The translations under genes and the position numbers were made by a program. Below, in pieces: positions 36,040 through 44,851 of a DNA stretch of 64,000 nucleotides (the stretch's first letter is position 1; each line of letters opens with the position of its first letter). This stretch comes from a bacterium 1xD42-87 (GTDB lineage Bacteria > Bacillota > Clostridia > Lachnospirales > Lachnospiraceae), in contig RAYM01000012.1 in the NCBI GenBank assembly GCA_003611805.1, positions 1 through 64,000 on the forward strand. Reading direction: 5' to 3'. The notes beneath the pieces were generated by a model. That model ran no database searches, had not been told where the DNA came from, and saw nothing but the letters and a program-made list of their open reading frames with translations.

Positions 36040-36676
36040 TGCCGTACCTCCTGTTCACCATCTTCTGTACTCTCGCAAGCAGCCAGTCGCTTATAAGCGC
36101 CAAAAGCGCAATCAGTACTGACCCCGCCGCCGTCAGCGTCATATTGTAAGTGGTGATGCCGCGGTAAATCGCCGCGCCGAGTCCCCCCGCCCCGATAAAG
36201 GAGGCGATGCCTCCCATGGCAATGATCATCACCACCATATTGCGGAAACCACTGATGATCACAGGAAGCGCCAGCGGGAAACGGATACGAAACATCATCT
36301 GTCTGCCATCCGATCCAAGACCTTCCGCCACCTCCAGAATGCCTGCGTCCACGTTCGTAAGTCCCGTGTAAGTATTCCTGACAATCGGGAGCAGACCGTA
36401 AACGGTCAGGGCAATGATGGCCGTCTTATTGCCAATGCCCGTAAAAGGAATCAGGAATCCCAGAAGGGAGATGGACGGGATGGTATAAATCACATTCACC
36501 ACGCCCAGAACCGCGCCCGCAAGCTTTTTATGTCCGCTGATAAAAACGCCCAGCAGAATTCCCAGCACACCCGCGCACACCACCGCCGTCAGGGAAATCC
36601 TGATATGCTCCAGCAGGCAGGTCGCAAAAAAAGCCCGCCGCTCCCAAAGAATCTGTATGATCTGCATCATTACCAC
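36023..36676 (-). CDS. Osmoprotectant ABC transporter permease
   Basis: 217-residue inner-membrane permease of the OpuBB/OpuCB group with about six helices. The coupling EAA-like loop is NVDAGILEVAEGLGSDGRQ, followed by FRIRFPLALPVIISGFRNM. It is first of three genes: permease, ATPase, binding protein. Only one permease gene is present, so it probably acts as a homodimer. Confidence 0.9.
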   Translation of the reverse strand: MVMMQIIQILWERRAFFATCLLEHIRISLTAVVCAGVLGILLGVFISGHKKLAGAVLGVVNVIYTIPSISLLGFLIPFTGIGNKTAIIALTVYGLLPIVRNTYTGLTNVDAGILEVAEGLGSDGRQMMFRIRFPLALPVIISGFRNMVVMIIAMGGIASFIGAGGLGAAIYRGITTYNMTLTAAGSVLIALLALISDWLLARVQKMVNRRYGIEQGD

Positions 36677-36824
36677 CCTGTCACCACAACCAACCCGCTT
36701 ACCGCCGAAAATTTTACATCAAACATGGACCGCAGTCCGGAAACGAAACATCCCGGCGCACGGCCCAAAAATTTCATCCATTTAGTAAGATATCACAGAA
36801 AAAGCAGATACGCAATTAAAACTG

Positions 36825-38312
36825 TCAGATTATGATGCACACCATCCCCCCGTTACAGTCGTTGACGATCTTCTGCATGGTCTCCTGGAGTTTGATCTGG
36901 CTCTCCTCGTTGATCATAGAAAGTTTGCCGGTGATGCCATCGTTTACAAGCTGTTCCACGCTCTTACCGAAGATATTCGTCGCCCAGATGCCCTCCTCGC
37001 CGGTATCGGCGTCGGAGATGAACTGAATCAGATCCCGCGCCTGCTCTTCTGTCCCAACGATCGGAGAAATTTCCGTCTCAATGCTCGCCTTGATCATATG
37101 GATGCTGGGGCTTTCCGCCTTGATCTTCACGCCAAATTTATTGCCCTGCTTGATGAGTTCCGGCTTTTCCAGCACGATCTCATCCCGGTCGGGCATCACC
37201 ACGCCGTAACCCTTGTAGCGCACTGCCTCCAGCGCATGCAGCACCTTCACATACTCCCGCTTCATCTTCGCCATCTCACGCAGGGTGGCGAGAAGCTGGT
37301 ACTCGCTCTCTATGGACTCTCCCACCAGATCGCTGAGCATCTCATAGTAGTAAGCGTCGTCCACATCCAGAATAATCCGCACGCTGCCGTCGGACATATC
37401 GATACCGTCCAGCTTGCATTTTTTGATATACTCGCTCTCCACCGTAAAGCGGTCAGCCGTGATATCCCTGATATGGTTCAGGTCGTTCATCAGCGTTTTC
37501 AGCTGCATGATAATATCTTTCTTCATCTTGTGGTCAAAGGGCAGCATCTCCACCCACTTCGGCATATAAAACTCAATCATGGTGAGCGGAAACTCATAGA
37601 GGATGTTCTCCATAATGTGGTTGATATCCTCTTTTTTCAGCTGCTCGCAGTTGATGGGCATAACCGTCACCTGATACTTCTCGCTGATCTCGTCAGCCAG
37701 GTTTCTGGTCTCCTCCGCATACGGCTTTTCGGAGTTCAAGAGCACAATGTATGGTTTCCCAAGCGCCTGCAGCTCTTTGATCGTCCGCTCCTCCGCCTCC
37801 AGAAAACTCTCCCTCGGAAGCTCCCCGAAAGACCCGTCGCATGTCACCACAATCCCAATCGTAGAGTGATCCCGGATCACCTTTCTGGTGCCGATCTCCG
37901 CTGCCTTCGTGAAGGGAATCTCCTCCACTGACCATGGCGTCTTGACCATGCGTTCCGCTTCCTTTTCCATGTGCCCTGCCGCGCCGTCCACCATATAGCC
38001 CACGCAGTCAATCAGGCGCACCTTCACATCGATGTCCGCGCCCAGCTTTACATGAGCCGCTTCCTTCGGAATAAACTTAGGCTCCGTGGTGGTGATGGTC
38101 TTGCCGCCCGCGCTCTGGGGCATCTCATCCTGCGCCCTCTCCTTCTCGTTCTCATCCTCCATGTAGGGAAGCACCAGAAGATTCATAAACCGTTTGATAA
38201 ATGTAGATTTTCCCGTCCTGACCGGTCCCACTACGCCGAGGTAGATTTCTCCGCCCGTTCTGCGCTGTATATCTTTATACAGGTCATATGTATTATTCTG
38301 TAATATATCCAT
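36825..38312 (-). CDS. spoIVA: Stage IV sporulation protein A (spore coat basement ATPase)
   Basis: 495 residues, the usual SpoIVA length. The N-terminal GTPase-like ATPase domain has Walker A GPVRTGKSTF, the sensor threonine region GGKTITTTEPKF and Walker B-like VRLIDCVGYMV; hydrolysis drives polymerisation on the forespore surface. Middle and C-terminal domains follow, ending in a hydrophobic GGMVCIII that anchors it to SpoVM-marked membrane. Start at ATG 38312, whose AGGAGG ribosome binding site sits inside a strong hairpin. Confidence 0.97.
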   Translation of the reverse strand: MDILQNNTYDLYKDIQRRTGGEIYLGVVGPVRTGKSTFIKRFMNLLVLPYMEDENEKERAQDEMPQSAGGKTITTTEPKFIPKEAAHVKLGADIDVKVRLIDCVGYMVDGAAGHMEKEAERMVKTPWSVEEIPFTKAAEIGTRKVIRDHSTIGIVVTCDGSFGELPRESFLEAEERTIKELQALGKPYIVLLNSEKPYAEETRNLADEISEKYQVTVMPINCEQLKKEDINHIMENILYEFPLTMIEFYMPKWVEMLPFDHKMKKDIIMQLKTLMNDLNHIRDITADRFTVESEYIKKCKLDGIDMSDGSVRIILDVDDAYYYEMLSDLVGESIESEYQLLATLREMAKMKREYVKVLHALEAVRYKGYGVVMPDRDEIVLEKPELIKQGNKFGVKIKAESPSIHMIKASIETEISPIVGTEEQARDLIQFISDADTGEEGIWATNIFGKSVEQLVNDGITGKLSMINEESQIKLQETMQKIVNDCNGGMVCIII

Positions 38313-38316
38313 AAAA

Positions 38317-38358
38317 AATCCTCCTGCTTATACTGGTAAATGTATATGCAGGAGGATT
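38317..38358 (-). promoter_or_regulatory. Terminator-like hairpin burying the spoIVA ribosome binding site
   Basis: On the minus strand AATCCTCCTGC (38358-38348) and GCAGGAGGATT (38327-38317) form a perfect 11-bp stem with a 20-nt loop. The right arm contains the AGGAGG ribosome binding site and is followed by TTTTTT and then the ATG at 38312. It therefore looks like both an intrinsic terminator and an RBS-sequestering structure. Confidence 0.8.
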
Positions 38359-38414
38359 CCTGTCTATGCGGTTTTATATTGCAAAATCTCAGAATCCACA
38401 GGTAAGCAGGCTCG

Positions 38415-38500
38415 CTCAGGAGAATGCCTCTTTTCTGGTATTTTCCTGAGTGAAACGAAGCTGCAAAGCTGCCCCCACCCCTTTAGAATTACTTCTCACA
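38415..38500 (-). repeat. Modular palindromic element between the lactonase gene and spoIVA
   Basis: CTCAGGA...TCCTGAG hairpin (38415-38450) carrying GGAGAATGCC on one arm and a degraded GGTATTTTCC on the other. On the minus strand it is preceded by TGTGAGAAGTAATTCT (the outer arm, about 38497-38482), an AGCTTTGCAGCT palindrome and GTTTCACTC. The lactonase gene's TAA stop lies inside the TGTGAGAAGTAA arm. Confidence 0.75.
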
Positions 38501-39559
38501 CGATTTCAGTTTCAGGAAAATAATGCAGTTCGGCTGATCCACTTTAATCTCCCTGCCGTTCATTACGAGAAGCCCGTTCTTTAAGTCCACATTGAAGAAA
38601 GTCATCGTATTCGACTCATGGTTCAGGGAAACCAGATGTCTGTTATCCGGGAACAGGTTTGCATCTTTCGGATAATCCCCGCTGATCGGCAGACAGAAAA
38701 TTTTGGACAGCATTCCCGTCTTCTGATCGACCTTATAGACAATCGCGCTGTTATCCCCGGCGTTGGAACTCACCATATATTTAAAATCCTCGGAAATATT
38801 GAGCGCGCTTGCCGCGGAACCGCCCGCGTGATAATCATTCAGCGTGGAGATCGTCTGGATCTTCTCAAACTCGGGATTCCCGTGCTTCTCCTCGTAAGTA
38901 TAGACATCAATGTAATTCTTCAATTCGTGGACAATGTATAGGAAACGCCCGTCCTTTGAAAATTTCAAATGCCGGGGCGCAGACTCCTGCTCACTGCGGA
39001 TCATGTCGATGGGCTTTAACTTTCCCCTCTCGTGATCCACCCGGTATACGTTCACATGGTCGAGTCCCAGATCGGCGGCGCATAAATAATGGTTATCTCT
39101 CGTCATCTTCACACAGTTCACATGGGGTCTGAAATTCCGCTCGGCAATACTGCCAAGACCCTTGTGGTAAACCTCATCCGTGATCTCACCGATACCGCCG
39201 TCCTCCCGCAGTCGAAGCACCGTGATCTTTCCGTCGTGGTAACCCCCGACGAAGAGGAGCTTATCCTCATAATCCGTGGACAGATAACAGCCCCTCATAC
39301 CGTTGATCGATCCCTGATTGATCACTTCCAGATCGCCGCCGGACAAAATCTTATACGCCTCCACCCCGAAGTCCGTGATAGAATAGAGATACTTTTCGTT
39401 GTGGGAAATGGTGATGTATGAAGAGTTTGTAATCTCCACCTGATTCTTCTCCGTCATCCTTCCGTTCTGCATATCCACATCATAAATTTTGATGCCGTAG
39501 TTATCTTCCTTTGCCGTCGTGTAAGTGGACACATACGCCACATATTTATCCTGATTCAT
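38489..39559 (-). CDS. Seven-bladed beta-propeller lactonase family protein (6-phosphogluconolactonase type)
   Basis: 356 residues of the YkgB/Pgl propeller family: repeated strand-turn units, HVNCVKMTRDNHYLCAADLG, LDHVNVYRVD and PRHLKFSKDGRFLYIVHE. There is no signal peptide. The family includes 6-phosphogluconolactonases of the pentose phosphate pathway, but many members have other or unknown substrates. No zwf or gnd gene is nearby. The last codons and the stop are contributed by the palindromic element. Confidence 0.85.
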   Translation of the reverse strand: MNQDKYVAYVSTYTTAKEDNYGIKIYDVDMQNGRMTEKNQVEITNSSYITISHNEKYLYSITDFGVEAYKILSGGDLEVINQGSINGMRGCYLSTDYEDKLLFVGGYHDGKITVLRLREDGGIGEITDEVYHKGLGSIAERNFRPHVNCVKMTRDNHYLCAADLGLDHVNVYRVDHERGKLKPIDMIRSEQESAPRHLKFSKDGRFLYIVHELKNYIDVYTYEEKHGNPEFEKIQTISTLNDYHAGGSAASALNISEDFKYMVSSNAGDNSAIVYKVDQKTGMLSKIFCLPISGDYPKDANLFPDNRHLVSLNHESNTMTFFNVDLKNGLLVMNGREIKVDQPNCIIFLKLKSCEK

Positions 39560-39708
39560 CCTGTTCCTCCATATTCGGGCACATTCTTCTCTTCGTCCGG
39601 CACCCTTGTCTTTAGCAGAATTTTATCATAAATTCCGGAACTTGTTAATCCTTTTCTTGCGATTCTTCCCTTTTTTAAAAAACAGGTCTCACTTTTTATA
39701 TTTCCCCA

Positions 39709-39777
39709 TTGACATACACAGACAATCTAGTATAATGGGATTCAATGTATGTTTAGTTCTAGTAAACTTTTAGTTTA
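39709..39777 (+). promoter_or_regulatory. Consensus promoter and operator-like dyad for the XRE-cupin/potABCD operon
   Basis: TTGACA (39709-39714) and TATAAT (39731-39736) are both perfect consensus hexamers with a 16-bp spacer. The start point should fall near 39743. Downstream, TAAAC-TTTTA-GTTTA (39763-39777) is a perfect dyad in an AT-rich stretch, a plausible autoregulatory site for the XRE-cupin protein. The gap from the divergent lactonase gene holds no other gene. Confidence 0.75.
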
Positions 39778-39791
39778 TTTTTACTGAAGAA

Positions 39792-39916
39792 TGTGAGAAG
39801 TACTTCTAAAACTCAGCAGCCGAGGCTGCTTCGCTAAGAAGTACTACATCTCACATAGGAGAATGCCTGAAATACGGCATTCTCCGCACCGATTTGAATC
39901 ACAGCAAAGCTGTGAT
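39792..39916 (+). repeat. Modular palindromic element, fullest copy, upstream of the XRE-cupin gene
   Basis: Outer arm TGTGAGA+AGTACTTCT (39792-39807) pairs with AGAAGTACT (39837-39845) and TCTCACAT (39849-39856). An AGCAGCC/GGCTGCT hairpin lies inside. Then comes a perfect 10-bp hairpin GGAGAATGCC/GGCATTCTCC (39858-39885), the tail GATTTGA, and ATCACAGC/GCTGTGAT (39898-39916). The ribosome binding site follows within 10 bp. This copy is downstream of a promoter, so it is transcribed as leader RNA. Confidence 0.9.
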
Positions 39917-39928
39917 ATGGGGGACATC

Positions 39929-40489
39929 ATGGACAATACTTCCGCCCGGATGGATCTGGGCAATAAAATCAAGGAACTGCGGAACAAAAAGGGGCTGACG
40001 CAGGAAGAACTGGCGGATCGGTGCGAACTGTCAAAGGGATTTATCAGCCAGCTGGAGAACGATCTGACGTCGCCCTCCATCGCCACGCTGATGGATATTT
40101 TACAGTGTCTCGGCACCAGCCTGAAAGATTTTTTTAACGACGCAGACGACGAGCAGATCGTCTTTGGCAAAGATGATTTCTTTGAAAAGATCGACACGGA
40201 GCTGCATAACAAAGTAGAATGGATCATTCCCAACGCCCAAAAAAACAAGATGGAACCAATCCGCGTCACACTGGAAAAGGACGGCTCCACCTATCCCGAC
40301 CTGCCCCACGAGGGCGAGGAATTTGGCTACGTGCTCTCCGGCTCCATCACCATTATCGTCGGGAACCGCAGCATCAAGGCTTCGAAAGGGGACGCCTTTT
40401 ACTTCACGCCGGACTCGGAACACTACATAAAGGCAAACGGAAAAAGCGGCGCTGTCTTTCTATGGATCAGCACCCCGCCGAACTTTTAG
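39929..40489 (+). CDS. XRE-family regulator with cupin sensor domain (PuuR-like)
   Basis: About 186 residues: N-terminal helix-turn-helix (KGLTQEELADRCELSKGFI, SQLENDLTSPS) and a C-terminal cupin domain (DLPHEGEEFGYVLSGSITII, DAFYFTPDSEHYIKA). Proteins of this form upstream of pot genes regulate polyamine uptake or use. The start was set at ATG 39929 after GGGGGA; upstream in-frame codons run through the palindromic element. Co-directional with potABCD. Confidence 0.9.
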   Translation: MDNTSARMDLGNKIKELRNKKGLTQEELADRCELSKGFISQLENDLTSPSIATLMDILQCLGTSLKDFFNDADDEQIVFGKDDFFEKIDTELHNKVEWIIPNAQKNKMEPIRVTLEKDGSTYPDLPHEGEEFGYVLSGSITIIVGNRSIKASKGDAFYFTPDSEHYIKANGKSGAVFLWISTPPNF

Positions 40490-40575
40490 CAAATGGAGCG
40501 CCAGCGCGCTCGATTCAGAGAATGCTTCGCATTCTCCTTGCATGGTTTACGCTGTTGCAATTTGTTTTCAGAAGA
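40490..40575 (+). repeat. Degenerate palindromic element between the XRE-cupin gene and potA
   Basis: A GAGAATGC/GCATTCTC hairpin with a 3-nt loop (40518-40536) is the shortened core of the family hairpin. GC-rich AGCGCGCT lies before it. The element occupies most of the gap and ends about 20 bp before the potA ribosome binding site. Confidence 0.65.
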
Positions 40576-40597
40576 AAAAATCGGAGGGATAACTCTC

Positions 40598-41671
40598 ATG
40601 GAAAAAGAACTGATTCAACTGATCGACATATCGAAAGCCTTTGACGGACAAATGGTTCTGGACGAACTGAATTTAAACATCCATGAAAATGAATTTGTCA
40701 CGCTGCTGGGACCGAGCGGCTGCGGCAAAACGACCACGCTGCGCATTCTCGGCGGATTCACCAGTCCCGATAAAGGGCGGGTTGTCTTTGACGGGCAGGA
40801 CATTACGCAGCTTCCGCCAAACAAACGGCAGCTGAATACTGTTTTCCAGAAATACGCGCTCTTCACACATATGACCATTGCCGAAAACATTGCCTTCGGG
40901 CTGAAAATAAAAAAGAAATCGAAGAGTTACATAGATGACAAAATCCGATACGCGCTGAAACTGGTCAATCTGGACGGCTACGAAAACCGAATGCCCGATT
41001 CCTTAAGCGGCGGACAGCAGCAGCGGATCGCCATCGCCCGCGCCATCGTCAACGAGCCGAAGGTGCTCCTGCTGGACGAGCCGCTTGGCGCCCTCGACTT
41101 AAAGCTGCGGCAGGAAATGCAGTACGAGCTGATCCGCATGAAAAACGAGCTTGGCATCACCTTCGTCTACGTCACCCACGATCAGGAGGAGGCGCTCACC
41201 ATGTCCGACACCATCGTGGTTATGAATCAGGGCTACATCCAGCAGATCGGAAGCCCGGAGTCCATCTACAACGAGCCGGAAAACGCGTTTGTGGCGGATT
41301 TCATCGGGGACAGCAATATCATTCCCGCCACCATGATTGAGGATAAGCTCGTGAGCATCCTCGGCACCCACTTTGCCTGTGTGGATACGGGATTTGGGAC
41401 CAACCGTCCCGTGGACGTGGTCATCCGTCCGGAAGACGTGATTCTCGTGGAGCCTTCGGAGGGGACGATCCAGGGCGTTGTCAGCCACCTGATCTTTAAG
41501 GGCGTCCACTATGAGATGGAAGTGCAGGCATGCGGCTTTGAGTGGCTGGTACAGTCTACCACCCTGTTCCCGGTCGGAAAAGAAGTGGGCATCCGGGTAG
41601 ATCCTTTTAATATCCAGATTATGAACAAACCGGAATCTGAAGACGAGGAGGCGGTAATCATTGACATCTAA
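40598..41671 (+). CDS. potA: Spermidine/putrescine ABC transporter ATP-binding protein
   Basis: 357 residues. Walker A is GPSGCGKTT, the signature [14 protein letters not shown], Walker [12 protein letters not shown] and the H-loop [10 protein letters not shown]-terminal TOBE-type regulatory domain (about 240-350; [13 protein letters not shown]) is present, as in PotA. The start was set at ATG 40598 after GGAGGG; 35 upstream in-frame codons belong to the repeat region. It overlaps potB by 11 bp. Confidence 0.95.
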   Translation: MEKELIQLIDISKAFDGQMVLDELNLNIHENEFVTLLGPSGCGKTTTLRILGGFTSPDKGRVVFDGQDITQLPPNKRQLNTVFQKYALFTHMTIAENIAFGLKIKKKSKSYIDDKIRYALKLVNLDGYENRMPDSLSGGQQQRIAIARAIVNEPKVLLLDEPLGALDLKLRQEMQYELIRMKNELGITFVYVTHDQEEALTMSDTIVVMNQGYIQQIGSPESIYNEPENAFVADFIGDSNIIPATMIEDKLVSILGTHFACVDTGFGTNRPVDVVIRPEDVILVEPSEGTIQGVVSHLIFKGVHYEMEVQACGFEWLVQSTTLFPVGKEVGIRVDPFNIQIMNKPESEDEEAVIIDI

Positions 41672-42479
41672 AAACAAATGGCTTTCCGCGCCATACATTG
41701 TCTGGTCCGCGGTATTTATCATCGTGCCCCTGGGCATGATCCTCTACTATGGGCTGACCGACACGACGGGAGCCTTCACCCTCAACAATATCACGGCGAT
41801 CGCCTCGGCGGGACACGCAAAGGCGCTGCGGGTATCGCTTCTGCTCTCCCTTGCAAGCACGCTGGTCTGCTTTCTGCTCGCCTATCCGCTGGCAATGATC
41901 CTTGCAGGAGTGCGGGTAAAACGGCACAACTTTATTATACTGGTCTTTATTCTGCCCATGTGGATGAATTTTCTGCTGCGCACACTCGCATGGCAGACCT
42001 TACTGGAGAAAAACGGCGTCATCAACCACGCGCTCTCCTTCCTGCATCTGCCTGCATTAAAGATCATTAATACCCCGGCTGCCATCATCCTCGGCATGGT
42101 ATACAATTTCCTGCCTTTTATGGTACTGCCCTTATATAACGCACTTGCCAAGATTGATATCAACGTGATCAACGCCGCCCACGATCTGGGCGCAAACAAC
42201 ATATACACCTTCGTCCGCATCATTCTGCCCCTCTCCATTCCGGGCATTATCAGCGGCGTTACCATGGTATTCATTCCCGCGCTGACCACCTTTGTCATAA
42301 GCGCACTGCTCGGCGGCGGAAAACTGCTCCTGATCGGCGACGTCATTGAACAGGAGTTTACCCGCACATCCAACTGGCATCTTGGCAGCGGCCTGTCCAT
42401 GGTGCTTATGATATTTATTCTGATCAACATGGTTTTATCCGCTGTTTTCGATAAAGACGGGGAGGGTTCCATGCTATGA
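41661..42479 (+). CDS. potB: Spermidine/putrescine ABC transporter permease PotB
   Basis: 272 residues with six membrane helices and the binding-protein-dependent EAA loop ([21 protein letters not shown]). The start appears to be TTG at 41661, inside the end of potA, because no in-frame ATG precedes the first helix; GAGGAGG lies upstream. Overlaps potC by 4 bp (ATGA). Confidence 0.92.
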   Translation: MTSKNKWLSAPYIVWSAVFIIVPLGMILYYGLTDTTGAFTLNNITAIASAGHAKALRVSLLLSLASTLVCFLLAYPLAMILAGVRVKRHNFIILVFILPMWMNFLLRTLAWQTLLEKNGVINHALSFLHLPALKIINTPAAIILGMVYNFLPFMVLPLYNALAKIDINVINAAHDLGANNIYTFVRIILPLSIPGIISGVTMVFIPALTTFVISALLGGGKLLLIGDVIEQEFTRTSNWHLGSGLSMVLMIFILINMVLSAVFDKDGEGSML

Positions 42480-43255
42480 AAACCATTGCAAAGAGAATTT
42501 ACATAGCGCTGATTATCCTTTTTCTCTACGCCCCCATCGGCATCCTTATGGTACTGTCCTTTAACGAGAGTAAAACCCGGGCGAAATGGGGCGGCTTTAC
42601 CTTCAAATGGTATATTGCGCTTTTTCAGAACGAGGAAATTCTGCGGGCGCTGTTTAACACCCTGCTCATCGCGTTTACCTCTTCCCTGATTGCCACGGTA
42701 ATCGGAACGGTGGCATGTATCGCCATGACCGGCATGAAGCGCAGGGCGAAATCCATCCTTATGGGAATCACGAACATTCCCATGCTGAACGCGGATATTG
42801 TGACCGGCATTTCCCTGATGCTGCTCTATATCAGTCTGGGCATTAAGTTTGGGATGGGTACCATTCTGCTGTCCCATATCACCTTCAATATTCCCTATGT
42901 GATTTTGAGCGTGATGCCGCGTATGAAACAGTTGAATGTGAGCACCTATGAGGCAGCCCTCGATCTGGGTTCCTCACCTTTGCATGCATTTTTCCGGGTG
43001 GTATTTCCCGACTTGCTGCCGGGTATCCTCTCCGGGTTTTTGATGGCGTTCACAATGTCTCTTGATGATTTCATCATCACCCACTTTACCAAAGGCGTCG
43101 GCGTGGACACGCTTTCCACAAAAATTTACACCGAAATCAAAAAGGGAATCAAGCCGGAAATGTACGCACTCTCGTCACTCATTTTCGTGACGGTTCTGAC
43201 ACTGCTTATTCTGATTAATCTGTCACCTGCAGATCAAAAGAAAAGTGAAGCATAA
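42476..43255 (+). CDS. potC: Spermidine/putrescine ABC transporter permease PotC
   Basis: 259 residues with six helices; N-terminal YIALIILFLYAPIGILMVLS, then the EAA loop YEAALDLGSSPLHAFFRVVF and the typical FTMSLDDFIITHFTKG segment near the C-terminus. It forms the translocation channel with PotB. The start codon overlaps the potB stop, showing translational coupling. Confidence 0.94.
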   Translation: MKTIAKRIYIALIILFLYAPIGILMVLSFNESKTRAKWGGFTFKWYIALFQNEEILRALFNTLLIAFTSSLIATVIGTVACIAMTGMKRRAKSILMGITNIPMLNADIVTGISLMLLYISLGIKFGMGTILLSHITFNIPYVILSVMPRMKQLNVSTYEAALDLGSSPLHAFFRVVFPDLLPGILSGFLMAFTMSLDDFIITHFTKGVGVDTLSTKIYTEIKKGIKPEMYALSSLIFVTVLTLLILINLSPADQKKSEA

Positions 43256-43313
43256 CTATCTGTTCAAGAACAAACGGGCAAAAGGGCATACCCGCTGATC
43301 TATGGAGGGAATT

Positions 43314-44390
43314 ATGAAAAAACACCGAATGACTCATATCAGGCAGACCATTACCGCACTGGCTCTGCTCCTGTCAGCTGCACTGTGCGGCTGTGGCTCG
43401 GACAAGGGCGTAAACGGGCAGGTCATCGTCTACAACTGGGGCGAATACATTGACCCGGAGACGCTCCGCATGTTTGAGGAAGAAACCGGCATCGAGGTAA
43501 TCTATGACGAGTTTGAGACCAACGAGAGCATGTACCCCAAGGTGGAGTCCGGGGCTGTCGCCTACGACATCGCCTGCCCCTCCGACTATATGATCAGCCG
43601 CATGATCCAGAACGGGATGCTGTCGGAAATTAATTACGATCATATTCCTAACGCGAAAAAGAATATCGGCGCACAATATTATGAGCAGTCCAGGGGTTTT
43701 GACCCGGAAAACAAGTACGCCATCCCCTACTGCTGGGGGACCGTCGGCATTCTCTATAATAAGACGATGGTGGAGGAACCGATCACCCGATGGGCGCAGC
43801 TCTGGGATGAAAAGTACGCAGACAATATCCTGATGCAGGATTCCGTGCGTGACGCCTTTATGGTCGCCGAAAAGCTGAACGGAGATTCCATGAACACGCT
43901 GGATACCAATGAACTGGAAGCGGCAAAGAATCTGCTGATCGAACAGAAGCCGCTGGTGCAGGCATATGTGGTCGATCAGGTGCGGGACAAAATGATCGGC
44001 GGAGAAGCTGCTATCGGCGTGATCTACTCCGGCGAGGCAATTTATACCCAGAAAGAAAATCCCGATCTGGTGTATATGATTCCGGAAGAGGGAACAAACG
44101 TCTGGATCGATTCGTGGGTAATTTTGAAGAACGCGCCCAATAAAGAAAACGCAGAGAAGTTTATTGACTTTATGTGCCGTGAAGATATCGCACTGATGAA
44201 CTTTGAATATATCACCTACTCCACTCCGAACGTGGCGGCAAGGGAACTGATCGAGGACGAGGACATCAAAAATTCCGAGATCGCCTTTCCCGACCTGTCA
44301 CAGTATGACAATCTGGAAACCTACGTGTATCTCGGTGAAGATGGGGATTACCTCTACAATGAATTATGGAAAGAGGTGAAGGCGTACTAG
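43314..44390 (+). CDS. potD: Spermidine/putrescine-binding lipoprotein PotD
   Basis: About 358 residues. A signal peptide ends in a lipobox (AALCGCGS), so the protein is tethered outside the membrane. The polyamine-binding fold starts QVIVYNWGEYIDPETLRMFE and includes YDIACPSDYMISRM, YAIPYCWGTVGILYN and the C-terminal IDSWVILKNAPNKENA. The start was set at ATG 43314 after GGAGGG. The TAG stop codon is the first three bases of a MITE-like element. Confidence 0.95.
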   Translation: MKKHRMTHIRQTITALALLLSAALCGCGSDKGVNGQVIVYNWGEYIDPETLRMFEEETGIEVIYDEFETNESMYPKVESGAVAYDIACPSDYMISRMIQNGMLSEINYDHIPNAKKNIGAQYYEQSRGFDPENKYAIPYCWGTVGILYNKTMVEEPITRWAQLWDEKYADNILMQDSVRDAFMVAEKLNGDSMNTLDTNELEAAKNLLIEQKPLVQAYVVDQVRDKMIGGEAAIGVIYSGEAIYTQKENPDLVYMIPEEGTNVWIDSWVILKNAPNKENAEKFIDFMCREDIALMNFEYITYSTPNVAARELIEDEDIKNSEIAFPDLSQYDNLETYVYLGEDGDYLYNELWKEVKAY

Positions 44391-44551
44391 TGCTCCATTT
44401 TCCAATTGCATACACTTTTTGCGAAGTCCAGAATTTCCTTATACAAGGCGTTTGAGGGAGGCGATGCGGTGGCATCGTTGACCGAAAACAACGCAGTAGA
44501 AGGGAATGCTGGCAAGCAAAAAAGGATAGTTAATTGGTAAATGGAGCACTA
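44388..44551. mobile_element. MITE-like element with 20-bp terminal inverted repeats
   Basis: The left end TAGTGCTCCATTTTCCAATT (44388-44407) is repeated inverted at 44532-44551 with one mismatch. The 164-bp interior has no transposase and contains a CGATGC/GCATCG hairpin. A flanking TA may be part of a target duplication. It begins exactly at the potD stop codon and is followed by a decayed PIN-domain gene. Confidence 0.8.
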
Positions 44552-44558
44552 ATAGCCC

Positions 44559-44721
44559 TCACCTCTTTTTTCGCTTATCAAGCAGCATCTGATAATATTT
44601 CTGCCCGATATGCCTTCCGGCATTCTGTAAGCCTTCAATGCAGGCTCTTACTTCATCCGCTGTCAGACTTCTCTATTTTGAGGAGCGATATCAAAGGTGT
44701 TGTATCCGATACGACAATCAC
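44559..44721 (-). pseudogene. Internally deleted PIN-domain (DUF3368-like) toxin gene
   Basis: On the minus strand the first codons read VIVVSDTTPLISLLKIEK, the beginning of DUF3368-type PIN toxins. A stop follows soon after. In another frame the C-terminus LTADEVRACIEGLQNAGRHI continues to KRKKR and a stop at 44559. The catalytic core between is missing. The 130 bp further upstream (44722-44851) shows no clear antitoxin. Confidence 0.6.
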
Positions 44722-44851
44722 TCCACAGCCTAAAAATGTCTGTCCACCTTCTTTTCCAAGAGACGTCAGTGTTTCATATTGTTCTTCCACATACTGTATC
44801 TGCAAGCTGTCTAACTGCTCTATGAAATGAAAGAAACTGTTCTAAACTAAC

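Noticed and set aside
41882-42877. 331-codon minus-strand frame across potB and potC
   Set aside because: It runs opposite two well-supported permease genes with overlapping starts and shows no protein-like pattern.
44722-44851. Antitoxin gene upstream of the PIN-domain remnant
   Set aside because: The frame there has no start with a ribosome binding site and no recognisable antitoxin sequence.
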